Shown here: piece after piece, positions 24,829-34,195 of the stretch | Layout: every line of letters begins with the position of its first letter | How positions within the stretch are numbered: position 1 is the stretch's first letter | Assembly (NCBI GenBank): GCA_001443525.1 | Contig: LKPX01000035.1 | Location: 1 to 34,276 of the forward strand | Source of the DNA: Desulfobacteraceae bacterium RAAP-1 | GTDB lineage: Bacteria; Desulfobacterota; Desulfobacteria; Desulfobacterales; Desulfatirhabdiaceae | Length of the DNA stretch: 34,276 bases | Reading direction: 5' to 3' | Made by a program: the position numbers and the translations under genes | Notes under the pieces: generated by a model | The model's database searches: none | The model's input: the letters and a program-made list of their open reading frames with translations, nothing else | What the model was told of the DNA's origin: nothing

Positions 24829-26418
24829 TTATCTGTTACATATGCCGATGTTGGTTATTCGCCGCTTGAAATCCTGAGCGGTTTGAATCAGCTCCGCCGG
24901 CATGTTGGCGGCGATGGTTTTCAGGAGAATCCGCTCCGGTTCTGTACCAATATGGGCGAGCATGTTCCTGAGCTCTCCCACCCGTTTTTTAGCCATGATA
25001 TTGCCACGTTCGGAATGGCAGTTTCCTTCATGACAGGTAACTACCAGAACGCCATCGGCGCCTCCTGTAAACGCCGCCATGAGATATTCCAGAGAGATGC
25101 CGCCGGCGCATGGAACTTCGATGATGAAAACGCCTTCCGGGATGGAAAGGCCGGATAGCTCCGCCTGATGGGATGCCTGCACGGCGGAACGGTTGCAGCA
25201 GAAAGCCACGATCATGGGTGTGACAGATGCAGGCGATATGCCGGTGCGTATCTGTCGAACCTGCTGTGAGATGGCCGATGGGGTAAGGTCTTCGATGGAA
25301 ATGGCTTTCCGGGGACATTCCGCCGCGCACACGCCGCAGCGCTCACACGCATTGCTGTCAACGACGGGATGTTTTTCCAGAACAATGGCATGGTATGGAC
25401 AGAGCCGGTAACAGGTCAGACAATGGATGCACGTATCAAGGGAAATTTCCGCCTTGTGGCCTGTCATTGCCTGGACGCCTTTCATCAGAGACAGGATGGT
25501 CAGGACCGTTTCCTGAATTTCGTTGTGACATGCAGCCTCAGACAGCACGCCTCGCGATCCTCCCGTGACCAGAATTGCCTTGCGGTTGGTGCATACGCTC
25601 AGTCTGTGGATATTTTCCGTCTGGGCAAACCCGGCCGCATCCATATTCAGACCGAAAATGCGGGATAGTTCCTGCACATACGGCTCCGGTGCGACCGTTT
25701 CATCCACAATAGTGATATCTGCATGAAAAGTGAACGGGATCCGGGAGATGTCGTCTGTAAATGATACATCCACCGTTCCATCCGGCTGCTGGTGAAACGT
25801 CGGCGATGCGTCTGAAAATTTGATGAACGTTACGCCTGCATCCCTGGCCTTGCGGTACAGAGTCTCCAGACCGAAAGCCGCCACCTTGAGGTTCCGGGTG
25901 AAAATGCAGATATCCATTCCCATTTCATGTTCTGTTCGAAGCTTCAGGGCTGTTTCCATGGCCGTTTGCGCCATATGTGGATGACTTTCCACGGCAAGCC
26001 CCAGAAGAATGGCCACGGTTTTAGGGGATGACAGATGTCCGGAGCCGGTTTCATAGTTTTGAAAAAAATTTGAGAGTACATGAACATGCGATGACGGTTT
26101 CAGGCCGTAGCGGGAAATACAGGACGTAAGCACCGCATTTTCCGCAATGACAATGCAGGAACAGTCCAACACTGACTGCCTGTTTTTTTGATCCAGAACA
26201 ATCTGGAAGTGGCTTGAAGTACCCGCACAATGCCGCACGCGGGTATCCGTCCGGATATCCAGAAGGCAGGCATCGGGATGCTCTGCCAGCGGTTTTAGTA
26301 ACATACCGGCATCATGGTTATGGATGGCAAGAGTTACTGGAATTTTTCTGGAGAGAAGCGATGTGGCTATTCCGGCGGCGATGGCGCCGTTTCCGAGCAA
26401 AAGGATTTGTTCTCTCAT
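24829..26418 (-). CDS. HdrA/QmoB-like flavoprotein fused to 2x[4Fe-4S] ferredoxin and MvhD domain
   Basis: 529 residues. The N-terminus, REQILLLGNGAIAAGIATSLLSRK, is a Rossmann-type flavin site. The middle is HdrA-like (LRTEHEMGMDICIFTRNLKV, ETLYRKARDAGVTFIKFSD). A bacterial ferredoxin follows near 350-400 with CIHCLTCYRLCP and CERCGVCAAECP. The last 130 residues match the MvhD/FlpD-type domain (VAFCCNRSAVQ, VPCAGGISLEYLMAAFTGGADGVLVVTCHEGNCHSERGN), which binds a [2Fe-2S] cluster and links Hdr to an electron donor. The arrangement resembles QmoB. The start at 26418 originally overlapped the stop of the upstream gene; a MITE now separates them, and the longer frame to 26523 is MITE sequence. 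With its neighbours it would form a soluble Hdr-like complex, possibly electron-bifurcating. Confidence 0.85.
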   Translation of the reverse strand: MREQILLLGNGAIAAGIATSLLSRKIPVTLAIHNHDAGMLLKPLAEHPDACLLDIRTDTRVRHCAGTSSHFQIVLDQKNRQSVLDCSCIVIAENAVLTSCISRYGLKPSSHVHVLSNFFQNYETGSGHLSSPKTVAILLGLAVESHPHMAQTAMETALKLRTEHEMGMDICIFTRNLKVAAFGLETLYRKARDAGVTFIKFSDASPTFHQQPDGTVDVSFTDDISRIPFTFHADITIVDETVAPEPYVQELSRIFGLNMDAAGFAQTENIHRLSVCTNRKAILVTGGSRGVLSEAACHNEIQETVLTILSLMKGVQAMTGHKAEISLDTCIHCLTCYRLCPYHAIVLEKHPVVDSNACERCGVCAAECPRKAISIEDLTPSAISQQVRQIRTGISPASVTPMIVAFCCNRSAVQASHQAELSGLSIPEGVFIIEVPCAGGISLEYLMAAFTGGADGVLVVTCHEGNCHSERGNIMAKKRVGELRNMLAHIGTEPERILLKTIAANMPAELIQTAQDFKRRITNIGICNR

Positions 26419-26429
26419 AAGATCACCTG

Positions 26430-26582
26430 TGACGGCTTCGTAAAAAGTCCGCATGCTGCGTTGTGCCTCATCCTTCGTCATTGCAGCGTACGACAAGTAC
26501 GCTGCATTCCTCAGTATTTGCACGCCTTGCCTGCGAACATTTTACGAAGTCGTCCGAAATTCGACTTGTTACGAAGGCATCA
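26430..26582. mobile_element. MITE-like element, copy 4, inserted inside the Hdr operon
   Basis: 153 bp from TGACGGCTTCGTAAAAAG to ACGAAGGCATCA, flanked by the 4-bp duplication CCTG (26426-26429 and 26583-26586). Same long form as copy 2, in the opposite orientation. It carries the stop codon (26569-26571) of the upstream HdrA-like gene. Deleting the element and one CCTG joins the flanks so that the upstream gene would end Q-V-I-L with TGA overlapping the ATG of the next gene. That is direct evidence of insertion into a once intact, coupled gene pair. Confidence 0.9.
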
Positions 26583-27618
26583 CCTGTGACGGCTCCAGGT
26601 ATTGAAATATGCTGAAAGCAGTGCTTTCCGCACTGGCGACCGATTCGGCGATGCTCATGGGTTCAAGCGCAGCGCCCGCGATAAAAATGCTCTCCGGAAG
26701 CATGGCGGCTATCGATTCCGGGTTGAGGGTGTAGTTCAGCGCCTTTGAGTTGATGTTTAGCATGGCTGCCAGATTGCCGGCGCTTTCAGATGGTTCAAGA
26801 CCCGTGGAAAGCACCACCATATCAAACAGGGCTTCTTGATAGGACTGCGTGTCCGGATTAAAATATGAGACGTTGAGGCAATCATCGCCGGTTTCGAGAA
26901 TATCCGCCGGAATGGTGCGGATCATGCGTATCTGTTTCTGGCAGTCAGCGTAATACATCTCGAAATTTTTACCGAAAGTCTGGACGTCGATATAAAAAAA
27001 TGTGATTTCGGTGTCCGGCTGTCGGTGCTGAATACGGCGGGCCATTCTGAGCGAAACACCGCAGCAGATCTTGGAACACCACAGATGATTGATGCTGGAG
27101 TCTCGGCTTCCCACGCACTGAATAAATGCTATCCGCCGGGGAGCCGCTGCGTCTGAGGGGCGTCGAACCACGGTATGCCGCCGGAGATTTATGTTCAGAT
27201 CAAGAGTGGTCAGCACGTTGGCAAACCGTCCGTAACCGTAGGGCTTGGCATGGGGTGCATACGGGGTGAATCCGGATGCCACCAGAATAGCATCCGCTTC
27301 GATCCGCCGGATTTCATGTCCCTGATTCAGGCGGACGGTAAAACGTTCTGTCTTGTCAACGGCTTCAATGCGGGTGTTTAAACACATCTGGATATTGGGG
27401 TGAGACAATGCCTGCAGGATTTTGCTGTGCACCACGCAGGCGCCGCAACTGACACAGCCGTCTGTAGCCATACAGGCCAGTTGCGCGGCATGTCCTCCCC
27501 AGCGATCCGCTGTTTCGGTGATGACCACAGAAACCCCCTGCTGTGCCAGATGAACGGCGGAAGTAAGTCCTGTAACGCCGCCGCCGATCACCAAGACCGT
27601 GCTTTGGCATGTATTCAT
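26569..27618 (-). CDS. HdrA/QmoA-like FAD-binding subunit
   Basis: 349 residues. The FAD-binding N-terminus is VLVIGGGVTGLTSAVHLAQQ, followed by an HdrA-type block WGGHAAQLACMA and CVSCGACV. Further on come ILVASGFTPYAP, the HdrA/QmoA signature FIQCVGSRDSS with LWCSKICCGVSLRMARRI, and the second flavin-site segment IFIAGAALEPMSIAESVASAES. Size and lack of ferredoxin domains fit QmoA better than full HdrA. The start at 27618 overlaps the PocR stop as ATGA, so the genes are coupled. The last three residues M-P-S and the stop codon come from the MITE inserted at 26430, replacing an inferred I-L end. A role as flavin entry or exit point for electrons, docking with the HdrA-MvhD protein, is inferred. 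Confidence 0.85.
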   Translation of the reverse strand: MNTCQSTVLVIGGGVTGLTSAVHLAQQGVSVVITETADRWGGHAAQLACMATDGCVSCGACVVHSKILQALSHPNIQMCLNTRIEAVDKTERFTVRLNQGHEIRRIEADAILVASGFTPYAPHAKPYGYGRFANVLTTLDLNINLRRHTVVRRPSDAAAPRRIAFIQCVGSRDSSINHLWCSKICCGVSLRMARRIQHRQPDTEITFFYIDVQTFGKNFEMYYADCQKQIRMIRTIPADILETGDDCLNVSYFNPDTQSYQEALFDMVVLSTGLEPSESAGNLAAMLNINSKALNYTLNPESIAAMLPESIFIAGAALEPMSIAESVASAESTAFSIFQYLEPSQVMPS

Positions 27619-28133
27619 ACGGAATTTCCTGCAAGCGGCTGGGAGAGCATATTCCGGATTTCTTCCTGAATATGCCGGGCCAGTGCTTCGGTTTTTTCTC
27701 TGGAAATGGTTTGGATGTCACCAGCCAGGTTTTCGATGAGGTTTTCTTCCAGATCGGTGGTTTTATTGATCAAAAACGTATCCACTTCGCCGTCGTCAGC
27801 CAACAGGCCGCAGGCGCCCACAGCTCCGATAAATTCATCGTTATAAAATATCGGCGCCACCAGCTTGATAAGCCCTGCGTCGCATTCCTCGACAACCGGT
27901 TCACGGGTTTGCATGGCCTGCGCGGCAATATTCATATGGGCTACGGCGCAGATAAAACTCTGACCTTTGTCGGTAGCCTTAATGGCCGGGCACAAACGGT
28001 TGACCCAGATTTTATGGTTGGTGATCCGGACGCCTTCCGTGTTGAATACATTGGCGTCGAGCCCTGATATGTCATGAATGTGCTGTTCAAACGCGACCCA
28101 TTTTTCAATGGGGCGGATATCGGTCAGTTTCAT
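27615..28133 (-). CDS. Stand-alone PocR-domain sensor protein
   Basis: 172 residues, almost entirely a PocR ligand-binding domain: HIHDISGLDANVFNTEGVRI, the cysteine in RLCPAIKAT, ICAVAHMNIAAQAM, VVEECDAGLIKLVAPIFYND and GAVGACGLLADDGEVD. PocR-type domains are proposed to bind small molecules or to sense redox state through conserved cysteines; three of the expected Cys positions (C-P, I-C-A, E-E-C-D) are present. There is no DNA-binding or kinase domain, so it may act as a sensory subunit of the Hdr-like complex. It is the first gene of that operon, overlaps the next by ATGA, and has GGAG 9 nt before the ATG. Confidence 0.85.
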   Translation of the reverse strand: MKLTDIRPIEKWVAFEQHIHDISGLDANVFNTEGVRITNHKIWVNRLCPAIKATDKGQSFICAVAHMNIAAQAMQTREPVVEECDAGLIKLVAPIFYNDEFIGAVGACGLLADDGEVDTFLINKTTDLEENLIENLAGDIQTISREKTEALARHIQEEIRNMLSQPLAGNSV

Positions 28134-28164
28134 GCTTACATCTCCGCAGGGTTAGGGGGATAAG

Positions 28165-28206
28165 TGACACAATGCCTGCTATAGGAAAATGAGTATGTTG
28201 TGTCAA
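28165..28206 (-). promoter_or_regulatory. Promoter of the PocR-Hdr operon with inverted-repeat operator
   Basis: On the minus strand TTGACA (28206-28201) and TATAGC (28183-28178) are 17 nt apart, a good sigma-70 promoter with a start near 28171. A perfect 8-bp inverted repeat, TGACACAA (28165-28172) and TTGTGTCA (28198-28205), has one arm on the -35 box and the other on the start site, about three helix turns apart. This geometry suits a repressor bound at both arms. The regulator is unknown. The leader is about 38 nt. The rest of the gap to 28389 shows nothing recognisable. Confidence 0.6.
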
Positions 28207-28389
28207 TAAAATTTGACCGTTTTGCCAAAAATCAAATTTCAGACGATTTTGTGAAGCGTTGGTAAACAGAACAAAGGCGCTGCTTCCCAGTCAACGCTCA
28301 AGCAGGCCTCGAAAATGGTAATGTGGGAGCTAACACCGGGAAGCAAACAGAAAAATACAAAAGGCTGGGTGCTGTCACAACAAAGGATT

Positions 28390-29007
28390 TTAAACCTCCC
28401 CATTTTTTCGAATGAGGCGAAAGCTCTCCTTGTCCGAGATTTCAACTTTATCATAGATATCCGTCAGCGATAAATTGCAATGAATGGATTCAAGGGAAAG
28501 ATTTGCCGTTATATCGCTGACCTCTGTAAGGATCCACTTGTCATTCTGACGCAAATAATGTTCTATGCAGATACTTTTCTGAGCAATGAGTACATATTCC
28601 TGCAAGGAAGGCAGTCTTCGATAATGAGAAAATTTTCCTCCCCTGTCATACGCTTCTGTGGAATCGGACAATACTTCGATAATAACGGCGGGATTCAGTA
28701 AGGTATCCATGAGTGCATCTTCAAAACAGGGTTCGTTGCAGGTGGCAACCACATCAGGATATGTATATAAACCAGTTCGCTTTACTTTGACGCGCATATC
28801 ATTTGCATATGCAACACATGTTCGCCCCTTCATCTGGATGCCCAGCGTTATGGAAATATTAAAGGTAATCTGGTTATGTTGGCGGCTGGATCCGGCCATG
28901 GGGAAGATGTGACCATTGATGTATTCACTCCGGTGTTTTGCCTTACGTTCCAGAATCAAATACTGATCTGAGGAATATTCGGGTTGCTGCGACAGAATTT
29001 CCATCAT
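28390..29007 (-). CDS. Uma2-family (DUF820) PD-(D/E)xK nuclease-fold protein
   Basis: 205 residues. Uma2 proteins have a restriction-endonuclease-like fold and are abundant in cyanobacteria and other bacteria; their biological role is largely unknown. Visible family blocks are HRSEYINGHIFPMAGSS near the N-terminus, MRVKVKRTGLYTYPDVVATC with the Asp of the catalytic core, and VIIEVLSDSTEAYDRGGKFS with the Glu and downstream Lys, then SLQEYVLI. The key acidic and Lys positions appear intact. AAAAGGAG directly precedes tandem ATGs at 29007 and 29004; the second has the better spacing. It stands alone between the Hdr operon and the heat-shock genes. The 275-bp gap 29008-29282 shows nothing clear. 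Confidence 0.82.
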   Translation of the reverse strand: MMEILSQQPEYSSDQYLILERKAKHRSEYINGHIFPMAGSSRQHNQITFNISITLGIQMKGRTCVAYANDMRVKVKRTGLYTYPDVVATCNEPCFEDALMDTLLNPAVIIEVLSDSTEAYDRGGKFSHYRRLPSLQEYVLIAQKSICIEHYLRQNDKWILTEVSDITANLSLESIHCNLSLTDIYDKVEISDKESFRLIRKNGEV

Positions 29008-29282
29008 TCTCCTTTTAAACAGGCGTTAATAAACCGTTTCGCCAAGTTCCAAAGCAGTCTTTTGGCAAAGCTGTTATCATGTGAGGTCGTAAAATGCAAT
29101 AGTTGCAATCGCAAACATTGAGTTACCCGGGGGCAACGACATTGAGCAGGAATCCACATATCAGGTGGCTTCATCTGAATGAATAAAAAACCTGACTTTA
29201 CAAAAGTTTTTTTCGATGTTAGATATCAATGGGTTGAAAAACAGGGTGTTTATCATAACCGCCATATTGTCAGGAGCTGGAA

Positions 29283-29720
29283 ATGGAATATATTAAAATA
29301 AAATTCGGCAATGATTTTCATGCGGTACGCTCCAATCTGGAAAACATGTTTCATTCCATCAACCCGATTTTCAGGGTCTGCAACCGCGCCTGGAATCCCC
29401 AGATGGATATCTATGAAACATCGGATGAAATCATTATCCGTGCGGAAATTGCCGGAGTGGATAAAGAGGATCTGGGGGTGGAAATCAACAATAAGGCTGT
29501 TCGCATCTTCGGTAAACGTGAGGAATTGCCGCGTGTTGAAAACGCCACATACCGGCTGGCCGAAATCCAGTACGGATGTTTTGAGAGAATTCTGTTTCTG
29601 CCTTCTCTTATCGATCCGGAAATTGTCAGCGCTTCATATTTGAACGGCTTTCTTCAGATACGACTTGCAAAGATACCCATGAATGTTGTCCATAAGGTAC
29701 CGATATCCGATAGAGACTGA
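29283..29720 (+). CDS. Small heat-shock protein (Hsp20/alpha-crystallin)
   Basis: 145 residues, an ATP-independent holdase that keeps unfolding proteins soluble. The alpha-crystallin domain spans about residues 38-135: PQMDIYETSDEIIIRAEIAG, VDKEDLGVEINNKAVRIFGK and the C-terminal strand ASYLNGFLQIRLAK, a variant of the A-x-x-x-n-G-V-L signature. The C-terminal tail is short and lacks a clear I-x-I/V motif used for oligomer assembly. CAGGAG lies 6 nt before the ATG. The Lon gene follows in the same direction after about 195 nt, so the pair is a proteostasis unit. No clear CIRCE or sigma-32 site was found. Confidence 0.9.
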   Translation: MEYIKIKFGNDFHAVRSNLENMFHSINPIFRVCNRAWNPQMDIYETSDEIIIRAEIAGVDKEDLGVEINNKAVRIFGKREELPRVENATYRLAEIQYGCFERILFLPSLIDPEIVSASYLNGFLQIRLAKIPMNVVHKVPISDRD

Positions 29721-29914
29721 AGGCTTCACCGCAAGCTCAATATCAACCGTTTGCGTTGCACTCCGTATGATGCCGGCGTGTTGCCGTCATGCCACAGGCG
29801 CGGTGCATGAAGAGTCCTGATTCTGAATGTCGGGCTTTATCATTTCGATATCGGATTTTAACGAATTTGATCATTTTTTAGATTTTTTATACAGATATTC
29901 CCTTGGAGGTACAT

Positions 29915-32263
29915 ATGCCGGAACAGCAGCCGCCCGTGGAACATATTGATGAGGTCAAACCCGGAATTCTTCCCATTCTTCCGCTGTTCGATGCAGCGCT
30001 TTTTCCTAAAATGGTGCTGCCCCTTGTGGTGATGCAGGGGGAATCGGTCAAACTGGTGGATGAAGCCATGGCCAGCGACCGTCTGATTGGACTCGTGGTG
30101 TCAAAAAAACTTGCTAAAGAAAACGCCAGTCCGGAAGAAGATCTGTATGGAATCGGTACCAGCGCCTTGATTTTAAAAATGGCCAAAACGCAGGACAACC
30201 GTGCCCAGCTTCTGGTTCAAGGCGTCAGCCGTTTTAAAATCCTCGAATTTATGGACGGCAAGCCCTACCTCCAGGCCCGGGTCGAGATGATTCCGGAATC
30301 CGAAACCAAGGATACGGAAACCGAAGCCCTGATGTCCAACCTGGTGAATCTGTTCATGCGGATTGCCGAGCTTTCTCCAGGGCTTCCTCCGGAAATCGGC
30401 GCCATGGCGAAATCCATTCAGGAACCAGGAACGCTTGCGGATATGGTCGCATCCACCATCAATTCCACGCCGGAAGAAAAGCAGCGGATTCTCGAGCTTA
30501 TTGATATTAATGAGCGGCTCAAGGAAATCACCCGGATGGCCAATCATCAACTGGAGATTCTGGAGCTTGGCAACAAGATTCAGACTCAGGTCAAGGGGGA
30601 TATCGATAAGACTCAGCGTGAATATTATCTGCGCCAGCAGCTCAAGGCCATCCGGGAAGAACTCGGAGAAAAAGATGATACATCCGTTGAACTCGAGGAT
30701 TATCGAAAAAAAATTGCTGAGAAAAATCTTCCGGAGGAAGCTAAAAAAGAAGCTGAACGGGAATTGAATCGCTTGTCGCGGATGCATCCGTCTTCTGCGG
30801 AATACACGGTGGCGTCCACCTATCTGGACTGGCTTACCGCGCTTCCCTGGCATGACAGCACGCCGGACAACCTGGATATCAAAAAAGCCAGAAAAGTTTT
30901 GGATGATGATCATTTCGGCCTTGAAAAGGCCAAGAAACGTATCATTGAATATCTGGCGGTTCGAAAACTCAAGCCGGATTCCAAAGGCCCTATTCTTTGC
31001 TTTGTCGGGCCTCCTGGCACCGGCAAAACATCGCTCGGCAATTCAATCGCCAGGGCCCTGGGACGGCAATTTCACCGGATTTCTCTGGGAGGTGTGCGCG
31101 ATGAAGCAGAAATCCGCGGACACCGCCGCACCTATGTGGGCGCGCTGCCCGGAAGAATTATTCAGGGAATCCGCCGGGCGGGGTCCAACAATCCGGTGTT
31201 TATGCTGGATGAAATCGACAAGGTGGGCAGCGATTTCAGAGGCGATCCTTCCTCCGCGCTCCTGGAAGTGCTGGATCCGGAGCAGAACTTTTCATTTTCG
31301 GATCACTATCTGGATGTGCCGTTCGATCTTTCCAAAGTCATGTTTATTACCACGGCCAACGTACTGGATACCATTCCACCGGCGCTGCGGGACAGGATGG
31401 AGGTGTTGAGCCTTCTGGGATATACCGAAGATGAAAAGATCAAGATCGCCAACCGGTATCTGATTCCCCGCCAGCGAAAGGCGCATGGCCTGAAAGCGGA
31501 CCAGATTATATTTACGACCGGCGTGATTCGGCACATTATTTCCGGTTATACACGGGAGGCCGGGCTGAGAAATCTGGAACGCGAGATTGCATCGGTATGC
31601 CGCGGGGTCGCCAGCAAAATTGCCGAAGGCGATGCGGCGTCTGTTACCATCAATATCAACAATATTGCAAAATATTTAGGGCCGATCAAATTAATGCCCG
31701 AAACCCGCGTCCGGGTATCCACCCCTGGCGTGGTGATCGGTCTTGCCTGGACGCCCAATGGCGGCGATATCCTGTTTATCGAGGCGACGGCCATGAAGGG
31801 CAGTAAAAATCTGACTCTCACCGGACAGCTTGGCGACGTCATGAAAGAATCCGCCACCGCAGCGATGAGTTTTATCCGTGCTAACGCAACAGCAATGGGC
31901 ATTCCGGAAGATTTTTATGAAAAGCACGATATCCATCTGCATATTCCGGCAGGAGCGATTCCCAAAGATGGCCCTTCCGCGGGAGTGACCATGCTGACGG
32001 CGCTGACATCCCTGTTAACAGGCCGGCTGGTGCATAAAGATTTGGCCATGACCGGCGAGATTACCCTGCGAGGTCAGGTGCTGCCGGTTGGTGGCATCAA
32101 GGAAAAGGTTTTAGCGGCGCATCGAGCGGGAATCAAGACCATTATTCTGCCCAAATGGAACGAAAAAGATCTGGACGAAATTCCTAAAAAAATTCAAAAA
32201 GAAATTCAATTCCATTTCGTGGATAAAATGCTGGATGTCATTAAACTGGCGCTTGAAAAGTGA
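29915..32263 (+). CDS. lon: ATP-dependent Lon protease
   Basis: 782 residues, cytoplasmic AAA+ serine protease that removes damaged and selected regulatory proteins. The N-terminal substrate domain ([20 protein letters not shown]) and coiled helical part ([18 protein letters not shown]) are typical. Walker A is GPPGTGKTS at about 364-372, Walker B includes [10 protein letters not shown], followed by [15 protein letters not shown]. The protease domain has catalytic S688 in [11 protein letters not shown] and K731 in [16 protein letters not shown], at the usual 43-residue distance. Full length for LonA. The ATG at 29915 has GGAGGT 5 nt upstream; a TTG at 29903 overlaps that site. It follows the Hsp20 gene and precedes rlpA. 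Confidence 0.97.
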   Translation: MPEQQPPVEHIDEVKPGILPILPLFDAALFPKMVLPLVVMQGESVKLVDEAMASDRLIGLVVSKKLAKENASPEEDLYGIGTSALILKMAKTQDNRAQLLVQGVSRFKILEFMDGKPYLQARVEMIPESETKDTETEALMSNLVNLFMRIAELSPGLPPEIGAMAKSIQEPGTLADMVASTINSTPEEKQRILELIDINERLKEITRMANHQLEILELGNKIQTQVKGDIDKTQREYYLRQQLKAIREELGEKDDTSVELEDYRKKIAEKNLPEEAKKEAERELNRLSRMHPSSAEYTVASTYLDWLTALPWHDSTPDNLDIKKARKVLDDDHFGLEKAKKRIIEYLAVRKLKPDSKGPILCFVGPPGTGKTSLGNSIARALGRQFHRISLGGVRDEAEIRGHRRTYVGALPGRIIQGIRRAGSNNPVFMLDEIDKVGSDFRGDPSSALLEVLDPEQNFSFSDHYLDVPFDLSKVMFITTANVLDTIPPALRDRMEVLSLLGYTEDEKIKIANRYLIPRQRKAHGLKADQIIFTTGVIRHIISGYTREAGLRNLEREIASVCRGVASKIAEGDAASVTININNIAKYLGPIKLMPETRVRVSTPGVVIGLAWTPNGGDILFIEATAMKGSKNLTLTGQLGDVMKESATAAMSFIRANATAMGIPEDFYEKHDIHLHIPAGAIPKDGPSAGVTMLTALTSLLTGRLVHKDLAMTGEITLRGQVLPVGGIKEKVLAAHRAGIKTIILPKWNEKDLDEIPKKIQKEIQFHFVDKMLDVIKLALEK

Positions 32264-32375
32264 TGAAGTCGCGAAAAGCCCGAAAACGGGTGGCCGTGCA
32301 TCGGCATTGAAAGCGTCCGGACCGGTTCAGGAATCGTCAATGCTTGGTCATTGCGGCGGTTCGCAGACAGATAAA

Positions 32376-33173
32376 ATGCGTATTTCAGGCGCTGTACAGT
32401 CTGAATTCGCTGTGTGGCGCATCGGATGCCTGATGATACTGGCCGCGATGCTGGCGGCTGGGCTTCAGGGTTGCGGCGGTTCCGTGCGGTCGTCGATGCG
32501 TCCGTCGTCTGCAGCAATTCCCCCTGCAGCAATTTCTCCGGGCGCCCCCAAACCCTATAAGGCGTTGGGAAAGTGGTATCAGCCACTGCCGAATGCCAGG
32601 GGCTACCACGAGAAAGGAATTGCTTCCTGGTATGGGAATGATTTTCATGGCAAAAAGACATCCAGTGGTGAAATTTACGATATGTACGCTGAAACCGCCG
32701 CTCATAAGACTCTTCCGCTGGGAACGATCGTTCGTGTGCGCAATCTGAACAACCACCACCAGATAGATGTTCGGATCAATGACCGTGGGCCTTTTGTAAG
32801 CGGCAGAATTATCGATCTGTCTTATGCCTGCGCCTGTAAACTGGGGGTGGTGGGGCCGGGAACCGCGCCTGTCGAAGTGGTGGCGATCGGAACGACGGCG
32901 CCGCCGGCTGCCGGAACGGATATGCGCGATTATTATTACAGAGGCAATTTTACGATTCAGGTCGGTGCGTTCAGTGATCTGAAAAATGCCGAAAGACTCA
33001 AGATGCGGCTTGCAAGAGCCTATCAGAATGTTCATATTCAACCTTATGATGATGTTCGGGGAAGAATGTACCGGGTCAGGGTTTCAAGCAGCACCAGTCT
33101 GGACAAGGCTGTCCAGTATGAAAAAATGCTGATTTCCCGTGGATATCGTGACGCATTCGCCGTCGCCGAATAA
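32376..33173 (+). CDS. rlpA: RlpA-like septal lipoprotein (DPBB and SPOR domains)
   Basis: 265 residues. RlpA is an outer-membrane lipoprotein lytic transglycosylase acting on denuded peptidoglycan during daughter-cell separation. The signal peptide hydrophobic core [11 protein letters not shown] leads to the lipobox LQGC near residue 34. The double-psi beta-barrel is at about 85-175 with [19 protein letters not shown], the catalytic-type His in AAHKTLPLG and Asp in [11 protein letters not shown]-terminal SPOR domain ([20 protein letters not shown]) targets septal glycan. The start is uncertain: ATG 32376 gives the shorter n-region, while ATG 32340 has a better ribosome site (CAGGA, 8 nt) but a long hydrophilic leader. 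It follows lon closely, and the acetyltransferase gene starts 19 nt after it. Confidence 0.88.
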   Translation: MRISGAVQSEFAVWRIGCLMILAAMLAAGLQGCGGSVRSSMRPSSAAIPPAAISPGAPKPYKALGKWYQPLPNARGYHEKGIASWYGNDFHGKKTSSGEIYDMYAETAAHKTLPLGTIVRVRNLNNHHQIDVRINDRGPFVSGRIIDLSYACACKLGVVGPGTAPVEVVAIGTTAPPAAGTDMRDYYYRGNFTIQVGAFSDLKNAERLKMRLARAYQNVHIQPYDDVRGRMYRVRVSSSTSLDKAVQYEKMLISRGYRDAFAVAE

Positions 33174-33192
33174 CGATTCAGGAGATACGCCG

Positions 33193-34149
33193 ATGGACGT
33201 CAATACAGATGAATCTCAGGTGTGCAAAACCGATGCAGCGTCTCTGGCGCAGTATCGAAACCGTATTCCGGATCTGGCGGATATCATCATTCAGAGCTGT
33301 GAAGATCCGCAGTGCTATACCCACATCGATTATGATCCGATTCCATCCGAAGGTTATGTGGTTGACATCATAGACAAGTTGAGAGAGGTTCTGTTTCCCG
33401 GATATTTTTCACGCGAAAAGGTGGATCCTGTGAACCTCAGATTTACGATGGGGCAAAACGTAACCCAGCTCTTCGATATGCTTTCGGAACAGATCACCCA
33501 CAGCATCCGCCATGACTGTTTCCGTTATCATCTGTCGTGCAGCGACTGCGGAGACAGGGGCCACGAGGCCGCGCTCAAGATACTGGGATCCATTCCGGCG
33601 GTCCGCAAAATTCTGGCCACGGATGTACGGGCTGCGTATGAAGGCGATCCGGCGGCAAAAAGTCATGATGAAATTATTTTCAGCTATCCCGGTATCTTTG
33701 CCATCAGCGTTTACCGTGTGGCGCATCGGCTGTTTGAACTCGGCGTGCCGCTGCTTCCCCGGATCATGACTGAATATGCCCACAGTGTCACGGGTATCGA
33801 CATTCACCCGGGTGCTGAAATCGGGCAAAGTTTCGTCATTGATCATGGAACCGGCGTTGTCATCGGAGAGACGACGGTCATCGGAGACAATGTGCGTATC
33901 TATCAGGGGGTTACATTGGGAGCGCTGTCGCTTCCCAAAAACGCAGGCGATAAACTGCGAGGTAAAAAACGCCATCCCACTATCGAAGACGATGTGATCG
34001 TCTATTCGGGCGCCACCATACTGGGCGGAGATACCATTATCGGTGCGCGTTCCGTCATTGGCGGCAATGTCTGGATTACCGAATCTGTGCCGCCTGATAC
34101 CACTGTGATGCTGGAAACGCCTCGGCTGGTGTATAAAAGACCGTTGTAA
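33193..34149 (+). CDS. cysE: Serine O-acetyltransferase (CysE/EpsC type)
   Basis: 318 residues, cytoplasmic. It transfers acetyl from acetyl-CoA to serine, the first step of cysteine synthesis. The N-terminal helical half includes [15 protein letters not shown] and the region with [20 protein letters not shown]. The left-handed beta-helix half shows [37 protein letters not shown] with the catalytic His-Asp neighbourhood, and [20 protein letters not shown] with the flexible acetyl-CoA loop. The length (longer N-terminus than E. coli CysE) fits the EpsC-type group seen in anaerobes. AGGAG precedes the ATG at 33193, which is chosen over an upstream frame overlapping rlpA. The acetylserine lyase is not in the window. 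Confidence 0.93.
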   Translation: MDVNTDESQVCKTDAASLAQYRNRIPDLADIIIQSCEDPQCYTHIDYDPIPSEGYVVDIIDKLREVLFPGYFSREKVDPVNLRFTMGQNVTQLFDMLSEQITHSIRHDCFRYHLSCSDCGDRGHEAALKILGSIPAVRKILATDVRAAYEGDPAAKSHDEIIFSYPGIFAISVYRVAHRLFELGVPLLPRIMTEYAHSVTGIDIHPGAEIGQSFVIDHGTGVVIGETTVIGDNVRIYQGVTLGALSLPKNAGDKLRGKKRHPTIEDDVIVYSGATILGGDTIIGARSVIGGNVWITESVPPDTTVMLETPRLVYKRPL

Positions 34150-34195
34150 TTCCATTTTGTTTTCAAAATGATATTCCAGCAAGCATTCGGACTGA

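Noticed and set aside
26419-26523. N-terminal extension of the HdrA-MvhD protein
   Set aside because: It is MITE sequence inserted after the gene pair evolved; the flavin site begins right after the ATG at 26418.
29721-29914. CIRCE or sigma-32 element before lon
   Set aside because: No matching inverted repeat or CTTGAA/CCCCAT pair was found in the gap.
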